DNA of 52,131 bases, taken from the NCBI GenBank assembly GCA_032718475.1, contig JAUCBJ010001247.1, positions 1 through 52,131 on the forward strand, written 5' to 3'. Below the pieces are notes generated by a model. It did no database searches and was not told the origin of the DNA. It worked only from the letters and a program-made list of their open reading frames with translations. Both the position numbers and the translations under genes were made by a program. The DNA is from Nemertoderma westbladi (lineage: Eukaryota > Xenacoelomorpha > Nemertodermatida > Nemertodermatidae). This document shows, piece after piece, positions 44,748-52,131 of this stretch (its first letter is position 1; each line of letters opens with the position of its first letter).

Positions 44748-46532
44748 ATGGATAGCAAAGAAATTAATAAAAATAAAAATGTATTATTTGCGAAAAACGA
44801 AGGGAAGAATTTAATAGAATCTCCGCACAAGACAACTAAACATGATGTTGAAAGGGTGAAGAAAGTTAATAAATATGATGATATTTGGCCTCTGATTGGC
44901 TCATTTGGTCGCTACCAATGGCTAATTGTGTATTGTACCATTGTCTTCTTTGGGGCTGCCATACCTTCGTTATTAGTAATGGAAATGGTATTCCTTGGTG
45001 GAAATTCTGGTTATCGTTGTGACGTTTCAGAAATTGTTACTAGAAGTGGCATAAATGAATCAGAAGTTATGAAAAATTTCATTCCAAAAAACGAAGAAGG
45101 TGATTTTGATTCGTGCAAAATGTACAACGCTGCCAACCTTACTGATAGTATCGGTAATTCTACCCTAGTTGAATGCCTAGATGGTTGGAAATTCGATAAA
45201 TCTATTTTTACGAATACCTACCTTATGGAATACAGTTTCGTTTGCAATAAGAATGCTGAGTTTCAAGCTGCGAAAACCACATTTATCTTAGGAACCATTC
45301 CCGGTACCGTTTTGTTCAGCATTATTTCGGACAAGTATGGCAGAAAACCTGCGATTTTCGCTGGTTTTGTTCTACAAGCAGTCGCTCAATTCACTATGTT
45401 TATTGCCCCTTGGGACATAAAATTTTTCATATTTCAAAGATTCTTGGTTGGAAATAGCTATGTTGGACCACTTTTAATATCCACAGTTGCAGCCTTAGAA
45501 TTAGTTGGAAAGGAGTACCGAACCTTTATAGCTGTTTCTTATGAGGCCCTTTATGGTGTTGGTATGATGGTAGCAACATTATGTTCATACCTTCTGAGAC
45601 GTTACCCTTGGTACTACTTTCACTTATCTCAATGTATTTTCCCATTTCTATACTGTTTTTACTATTTTTGGCACCCCGAATCTCCAAGATGGTTGGCGAC
45701 AGTGGGAAGGTGGGAAGAGGCTTGGAAGGTAATAAAGACAGTTGCTCGCGTTAACAATAAAACTGTTGACAATGATATTTTGGAAGATCTTAAAACGGGC
45801 TTTTCTGATGAAACGTCCAAAGAAGTCGTAGGATCCTCTAAACAAGATTCTAATGTTGCATATAAAGATGGTGAAATCGAGTATATTTTACCATCAGACA
45901 AACCATCACACTGTTATGGTAGTAGAGTTCTGTGTAATTTTGAGTTAATGAAGCGATTTATCGTTATGTCCTTTGTATTTATAGCGCTAGCTGTTACTTG
46001 GTATGGGTTAGTTTTGGGAGTTAGTGCATTATCAACCGATTTCTTTATCACCAATATAATATCTGGGGCAACTGAAATAGTTGGTTCAGTAATTGGTCTT
46101 CTCATACAAAATGGATTTGGTCGTAAACCCGCTATGTGCGGTACTCTGGTTTTTACCGGACTTGCATGTATCGCGACACCTTGGATTCCAGTTAATGTGG
46201 CTGGTGGTTGGTTAAAAACTGCTGTTTCTATGGCTGGTAAAACAGGTATTAGTTGTGGTTGGTCTATGGTCTTTGGTTATGGCGCCGAATTGTATCCTAC
46301 AGAGATGAGATCCCGTCTTTTAAGTGCGAATGTAATCATTTCACGTATTGGGGCTGCAACTATTCCCATGATTCAACGGCCAAGCATTTGGTATGCTGTT
46401 CCACCTATTATATACGGTGTATTGTGTCTGGGATCTGGAATTTCGGTCCTGTTGCTACCAGAAACGAAAGGAAAACCGTTACCTGATCTTTTGAAGCATA
46501 TACATAGAAAGAAGATCGAGGAAAATTCATAA
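44748..46532 (+). CDS. SLC22-like organic ion transporter (MFS), single exon, intact
   Basis: 594 codons without interruption. Layout: a 55-residue charged cytosolic N-terminus; TM1 about 57-83; a large extracellular loop 84-172 with cysteines C91, C123, C143, C166 and N-glycosylation sequons at N103 (NES), N130 (NLT) and N137 (NST), as usual in SLC22; TM2-TM6 with the MFS motif SDKYGRKP (194-201) and PESPRWL (310-316) after TM6; a long cytosolic loop 320-403; TM7-TM12 with NGFGRKPAM (455-463), GAELYPTEMRS (512-522, an SLC22 signature) and LLLPETKGKPLPD (568-580). It sits in the plasma membrane and moves organic cations, zwitterions or anions; the substrate cannot be read from sequence. Lack of introns is unusual for SLC22 and suggests retrocopy origin or lineage-specific intron loss. 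The ATG is the first in frame. Confidence 0.9.
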   Translation: MDSKEINKNKNVLFAKNEGKNLIESPHKTTKHDVERVKKVNKYDDIWPLIGSFGRYQWLIVYCTIVFFGAAIPSLLVMEMVFLGGNSGYRCDVSEIVTRSGINESEVMKNFIPKNEEGDFDSCKMYNAANLTDSIGNSTLVECLDGWKFDKSIFTNTYLMEYSFVCNKNAEFQAAKTTFILGTIPGTVLFSIISDKYGRKPAIFAGFVLQAVAQFTMFIAPWDIKFFIFQRFLVGNSYVGPLLISTVAALELVGKEYRTFIAVSYEALYGVGMMVATLCSYLLRRYPWYYFHLSQCIFPFLYCFYYFWHPESPRWLATVGRWEEAWKVIKTVARVNNKTVDNDILEDLKTGFSDETSKEVVGSSKQDSNVAYKDGEIEYILPSDKPSHCYGSRVLCNFELMKRFIVMSFVFIALAVTWYGLVLGVSALSTDFFITNIISGATEIVGSVIGLLIQNGFGRKPAMCGTLVFTGLACIATPWIPVNVAGGWLKTAVSMAGKTGISCGWSMVFGYGAELYPTEMRSRLLSANVIISRIGAATIPMIQRPSIWYAVPPIIYGVLCLGSGISVLLLPETKGKPLPDLLKHIHRKKIEENS

Positions 46533-46654
46533 CTTTGATAATTGATTGACATTGGAATATTTATTCTCCAAGCATGGATAATGATTCCAACTAACTGTAC
46601 ACATAAATGAGCTGCTTTTTTAATTATTTCCAAACAGTGATGTAAACTTGTTCA

Positions 46655-46660
46655 ATTAAA
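46655..46660 (+). promoter_or_regulatory. Candidate poly(A) signal of the SLC22 gene
   Basis: ATTAAA about 125 bp after the stop codon and before the foldback element. Confidence 0.35.
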
Positions 46661-46784
46661 TAATGTCTGTAGAATTAACTATTCAATGTACGTTATTATA
46701 CAACTCTACAGGTATATTACTTGTGGTGGTGGTGCTTTATTTCTATGTTCACCTGACCAAGCACTGCATGGCACATATCCAGTA

Positions 46785-47960
46785 GGGTGGTGCGTTTTTT
46801 ACTTTTTTTCGATTTCATTGTTTTACCGGTGGCAACAGTTGCCAAATGGTAAAAAATTAAGGAAAAAATAATTTATCTAAATTTCATCGATATCTTGACG
46901 GATCCCAACGGGGTTGAAATTTTGAGCCATCGCGATGCACCATAATAAAATTTATAACAATATAACACATTAATAAAAGATCAATGACTCAAGAAAGAAC
47001 TTCCTGCATGCATCAAATGTCATCAAATGTGTCCAAACTTAGTTAGATACCAAAATTTTAATTTTGGGATCAAGTGCCACAGGGACATGGCCAGAACCTA
47101 CCCTTTGGCGCAAGTGACTCTTATTCTCAATTTTCGTGATGGACAACTTTTAGTTCTCCTATTGCATTAATAGTATGTTCATTAGAACCGCAATGGCCGA
47201 TTTAGTGGGGATAGACACCATCAAAACAAGCGTAGAGGGAATATAGTTCTTGAGATATTGCAGAAAATGTTAACTCCAGACAAGTCAACATTAGTGCCTG
47301 ATGATTTTTAGACAAATACACTAAAAATGTTACTTCTAATTATCTTAAGGCATCAAAAATATACACATCACTTCAACGAATTAATTTAGTGTATACCGAC
47401 ACTTTCAAAATGAAAGAGTAGTAATTAGTATAGTTTTTGTACAAAATTTCTGGAATAGGTTAACTCAATATAAAGTCCAATCTATTGGTGGACATAGTCT
47501 TGACATTTTGTAAAATAACTCAAGAACTAATGAGTCTACTCTTATTTTGAAGGTCGATAATCGATAATTTCTGTAATGTGTCTGTTCGTGATTCCTTCAG
47601 ATAATTCAAAGTATCATTTTTAGTGTATTTGTCCATATCGCATCAAGGCGGTAATGTAGACTTGTGCCAGACGTAACATTTTCTGCAATATATCAAGAAC
47701 TATTCGCTCTACGTTTGTTTTGATGGTGTCGACCCCCACCAAAAATGGTCGTTGCGGTTGGTTATAATGCAGTAAGAGAACTAAAAGTTGTCCATCGCGA
47801 AAATTGCGAATAAGAGTCACTTGCGCCAAAGGATAGGTTCTGGCCATGTGCCTGTGGCACTAGTTCACATGATTCCAAAATCAAAATTTTGGTATCTAAC
47901 TAAGTTTGGGCACATTTGATCACATTATTGATGCATGCAGGAAGTTCATTCTTGAGATCT
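46785..47960. mobile_element. Foldback element, second copy, right end truncated
   Basis: It begins AGGGTGGTGCGTTTTTTAC and follows the element at 28033-29385 throughout, keeping the outer-tip sequence that the first copy lost on its left. The right arm ends near 47960 within the AGGAAGTTC..TTGAG block, about 175 bp before the expected tip, so the terminal repeat and the target duplication on that side are lost. It lies about 250 bp downstream of the SLC22 stop. Confidence 0.8.
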
Positions 47961-48056
47961 TCCTGTATAGGGTAGTATTACATGAAAAAAAAACAGCCTT
48001 TTTTCCTTATGATAACAATATGTTTAATTAACCGAGTGACAAATCATCAATGGCTA

Positions 48057-48075
48057 TATATATATATATATATAA
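48057..48075. repeat. (TA)n microsatellite
   Basis: About nine to ten TA units. Confidence 0.85.
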
Positions 48076-48262
48076 GACCATAATGTTGTTCCATATATTT
48101 ACTATTGAATATATGTAGCTTAATCACGCTTTTTTCATTGAAATATTATATCATGCTTTCCTGTTGTCTCGTAATCTATTTTATTCTTGTGATATTCTTG
48201 TGAGCCTTAAGAGCAATTTGGCATCCACAATTATGTTGTTTTGTTTGGTTTAACCCTATTAA

Positions 48263-48279
48263 CCCCCCCCCCCCCCCCC
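48263..48279. repeat. C17 homopolymer
   Basis: Seventeen consecutive C. Confidence 0.9.
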
Positions 48280-51200
48280 TCACTTTTTTTGAGACGTTTT
48301 TTGAAAATTACTGTTAAAACTAGCGGGTCCCTGCCTAACCAATAAAGACACAAAGTCGTACTTTACTGTTAAACAGGCTACCCCTGTATTAACTGCAGCA
48401 CTGTTGAAGACAGCCAAAAAACGTGCCCTACTGTTAAACGGGGTGATCAGGAGCGTGCTATTACTATTGTAGGGCTGCTAAATACAAAACCGCTACTTAC
48501 CGTTGGATGGCGCTAACCTGCCGTCCGCTAATATATTTTACTAATTTTCTACAGCTCCCGCAAATCGCTTGTTCCTTTCTCTACCGATCGCTCGATAGAG
48601 AGCTAACTGTTCGAATATATGAGCCACGCGGGAATAACCAAAACAATAAACCCGAATCGGCTCCCTAAGCTTACTTAAGACGAGTGTGAGAGGCTTTACA
48701 CTCAGAGTATATTCTTATGGCCTAATCTTACTGCTAAAACGCGCTAATAACCGCGTCTTTTCTAATCACAAATACTGGGGTTCCCTAACGGAATATGTGA
48801 ATGTGAGAATATTTAAATAATCAAAAAATGGTACAGTGTTTTATCAGGGCTTATACCTACTATGGGACTAAACTTGCCTTCGGCTGGCTTTAGGCCAGCA
48901 ATTTACTAATGCGTTCTGCGTACTGGATACTGCGATCTAACTTATTGCCCGCTAATTTCAAATAACCGCCCAGCGTGAATAGTTTACAGTACTCCAAATT
49001 ATTACCTTAACTACTCTCCGCTATGCTGCGTACAAATTCTTAATTTTACTAATTAATTACAGTCACAAATATGAAACAGCGTACTAATTACTAAGTGTTC
49101 CAGAATGTGTAATTCTAATTTATCACACAACGGGTTGCACTAGTAACAGCCTAAATACCGTATTATTTTCGACCTAATCAGTAATTATTTATCGTAAACT
49201 AAGAAATAGAAATCAATCAAAGGAAAAAGGGCGCCTATCTAAGCGCACACTTTAGTAACACACCAATCAGCGTAACAATCAATAATTAATACTTACCAAT
49301 TATAGTTCATAATGTTCAATTCACAATCAGCAGTCAGCAATTCACAGTTCACAACTCGTAATCTACAGTTCAGTTCACCACTCAGTTCGCAATGTAGTTT
49401 GCGACACAGTCTACAATGCAGTTCGCAATGTGCAGTTCGCAATCCGCAATTCGCAATGTAAGGTACGAAGGCCTCTCACAGGTACATCTAGGCTTCCTAA
49501 CTAACCCGATTCCTGCCCCCCTAATACTACAAAATAGAGACAAAATCTGGATCATCAGCCCCTAATTACTGTACCAGCGAGCTGTCTTCGCTCTACACTG
49601 CCAACTTCCCAACCGCAACAGTGACCCCCCGCCAGCGTTGCTTGCCTTTGAATCCTCCGCACTCCCTTCGTCGCTAACCCCCCGATGCGCCCGCCGCGCC
49701 TACCGGTACCTCAGCTCTCCATCTAATGGGTAGCTACCGTAACGGCGCACGCAATCACAAAGTCTGACAGTCTAAGAAAATCCCGTAGGATTATTGCATC
49801 GAAAAGAATTACATAGAACCATTAACTAAAGGGTAGAAATCATAGTTCCAATTGTAATTAGCAGTAATCATTGGGATCGAATTGAGAAACACACCAAGAA
49901 ATCAGTCGAAATTGCAAATTAGCGAATTATTGCAAGAAAAGCAGAAAATACGCAAAAATACAGAATAATTGAGATTAAATCATGATTACACACAGAAGGA
50001 ATTAGAATTACGAATTAGGATTAATTACATAGCACATACCAGAAATACCGCCAATTTATAGGTGATTCATGAGGGATGATGCAATCGTTCTCTCATTGGC
50101 TCCCCAATCCGCACTACCATTAGACCAACCTGGAAGCAGTTAGGCCAATAAGGAAGCCGGATTGTGAACCTATCGCTCCCTGAAATCACAAATTATTACC
50201 ATATATGGTAATTTTGGCGATGCTTAATTTAGCAGTACTAATAATATGATACATAGAGATTAATTTAGCGCAATTATAAAGAAAATTAAGACCAATATAC
50301 AGCTAGCCCTATTGAGGTTAATAACAGCAAGCTTATATCCAGGGTCCAACAGGAAACTTGCTACCCTGGAACTATTTACTTTATCTTATTACAAAATTAC
50401 GTACGTAGGGCTACATACTATACAAAATGGATAAATTCAAATATATGGGCGTTTTATTTTCCTTATCTAAATATCGTTGCGCGTCATTATGGCTTATCTA
50501 AATAATTATACTGTATAACGGCTAATATATTATACTGTATAACGGGCTAATATTGTAAAAGCCTTTGCTGAATTGCCCCGTTATTTTTATTATCTTTTAC
50601 ATTAAAATACTCTGTAGTTGATTTAATAAGTGTAAGAGACCGTATTATTGCTGTATCGGTGTTTTTAGAGGATCTAAGACCTATTTCCTCCGTATGTATA
50701 CTGTGAAAGGCATATTTTATGATTCTATGGCAATTCGTGACGCAAAGGGGTGATAGCTACTCTTGAACAGTAGTTACTATGACTACGGTTAACAGCTGAC
50801 ATTCATACGTGTTGATTTCCTTTGTTCTACGGCGTCTCTCAGTTCAGTCAGCCAATTAGAGCGTTTTTGTGGCTCCTTGTACAGAAAATTTCCGAGAAAT
50901 GACGCAATGCCTATGTGCAGTGTTTACATTCAGTCCTGAGCCAAAGAAAGAACGGCTTGGAAGTATTTTGTGCTTTACTGTTTTTAGTCTTACACTAGTA
51001 GGTTTAATTATAAAGGGCATATATCCTTTAACTGACCTGCGGCCTAATGACTACTGCGGCATACTGCTGACTGATCATACATGCTGACTGCTGAAACATT
51101 GCAAACTCATAGCAATCAGTGTTTTCATTGTTGTTTTATACTGCTATTTACCGTCAGTTCTTCATAATATGGTTGATGAATTATTATATTTGGAATAACG

Positions 51201-52131
51201 ATAAACAACCCCGAAACCCAATATTCTTGATATACCGAAGGTAAGAGAGAAGGGTTACAGATAAACGATTGTGACTTATGTTAAAGTGGTTTGAAGTGAA
51301 TCTAATGTTATTTGATAGACCCTACATGATTCAGTCTGTGTTCCTTTTATATGTGACTAAAATCAGTGAAGATTGGCAGATTAGTGTGCAGTATTGTGCA
51401 GCATTGTGTATGAGTGAGTCTGTTAAAGAAGCAATTCCTAAAGAATGCGCCATATATGTGAATTATAATTAAGCCATATCGTTGTGAGTAGTTTAAGTCA
51501 TAACTCTGTTTATATAGATAAAGCGCCACGTCCTAAAGGAACTGTTAATATTCCCGAAGGTGAATAATATTGTCAGAGATTATATAATACTGTCAGTCGA
51601 ATAATACCTTAGGCTTACATAGCAATAAAATTAAACCGTCGAACCCAATCTCCCGGGAATCTCCAACGGGTGAATGGTCGCGCACGGATTGGTTTCGACT
51701 AGTGTAGTGAATCAAATACTTGTCATAGACTAAAAACTGATTTAATATCTAGAAGACATCTTAATTTGGTGGGTTAAACTGCCAAAGGTCTGAAAGCGCG
51801 AACATTAAAGGATATAGCTTCTTTATTGCAGTAAGCAATAAAGTCGAAAGTACCGGTCGACCGGTAACCAGTAGGCCTGACTGCCTGATCATCCGGACCG
51901 GTACCTACAGCAGTATTATTCGATTTTGATTATTATATACCAGTAGGCCTTAATAATTAATCAGGGACTGCAGCCCTGGTTTTTTATTGAGATTTTTACT
52001 TATTTCTGTCAAGTTTTATTTGTTTGTAGGCCAGTATTGAACAGAAGGCGTGTAAACCTGATCAGATTGTACAGACAATTTGTAGGCTGAGCTGTTGTCT
52101 GGCTGTTATTAAGTCTGAACGGATTACAGTG
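48280..52131. other. Right-hand 3.8 kb without a recognisable gene
   Basis: No supported coding region. A degenerate CAGTTCGCAATG/CAGTTCACAATC 10-12-bp repeat lies at 49310-49465. A relatively GC- and CpG-rich patch (49590-49760) and CCAAT/ATTGG motifs (50095-50155) might mark a minus-strand promoter or an LTR. Short frames at 50869-51087 and 51278-51472 match nothing I recognise. Confidence 0.35.
49310..49465. repeat. Degenerate GTTCGCAAT/GTTCACAAT tandem repeat
   Basis: A dozen imperfect copies of CAGTTCGCAATG or related 10-12-mers. Confidence 0.7.

Noticed and set aside
48280-50400. Solo LTR or promoter island
   Set aside because: CCAAT motifs and a GC patch are suggestive, but I found no matching LTR pair, TG..CA borders or target duplication.
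50869-51472. Two short membrane-like or Cys-containing ORFs at the right end
   Set aside because: Short, no family resemblance; the first needs a GTG start.

Overview
This window is animal nuclear DNA, most likely from a marine invertebrate. It holds a rhodopsin-like GPCR gene with spliceosomal introns, a single-exon SLC22-type transporter, and many decayed metazoan transposons (LINE, Ty3/gypsy, hAT, PIF/Harbinger, a virus-like family-B DNA polymerase). It is AT-rich, with homopolymers, minisatellites and pentanucleotide arrays and no operon-like packing. I cannot name the species from sequence alone.

Layout. 1-1614 (-): N-terminal part of a protein-primed-type family-B DNA polymerase, open to the window edge. 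2690-2771: AT-rich palindromes marking where a LINE breaks off. 2790-4963 (-): 5' part of a non-LTR retrotransposon (ORF1 plus APE endonuclease and the start of RT). 5101-8570 (+): a different retroelement, head-to-head with the LINE, with a 14-copy decapeptide repeat, RT, a putative restriction-like nuclease and a poly(A) tail. 8571-8950 and 9420-9860: hairpin-forming and 37-bp tandem repeats.

10210-27628 (-): one GPCR gene in three exons, joined here by exact splice-site and phase agreement into a 315-residue seven-helix receptor. Its 15.5-kb first intron carries eight head-to-tail units (13206-27015) of an element with a hairpin at each end and a CTAG terminus, which I interpret as a Helitron-like non-autonomous element. 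Two units carry long (GAGCC)n expansions.

28033-29385: a 1.35-kb palindromic foldback element with a perfect 10-bp target duplication; a truncated second copy lies at 46785-47960. 30336-30445: a relic of the 3' end of an SLC22 gene. 31548-32878 (-): decayed hAT transposase. 35000-40016 (+): a young but coding-dead Ty3/gypsy element with near-identical LTRs, a tRNA-Leu-type primer site and an AGACT target duplication. 40899-41374: an identical 238-bp tandem duplication. 42288-43050 (-): Harbinger transposase in whose coding sequence two nested minisatellites have grown. 44748-46532 (+): intact SLC22 transporter. 48-52 kb: no recognisable gene.

Only two host protein genes look functional, the GPCR and the SLC22 transporter; nothing in the sequence ties their functions together. 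The rest is a layered transposon landscape.
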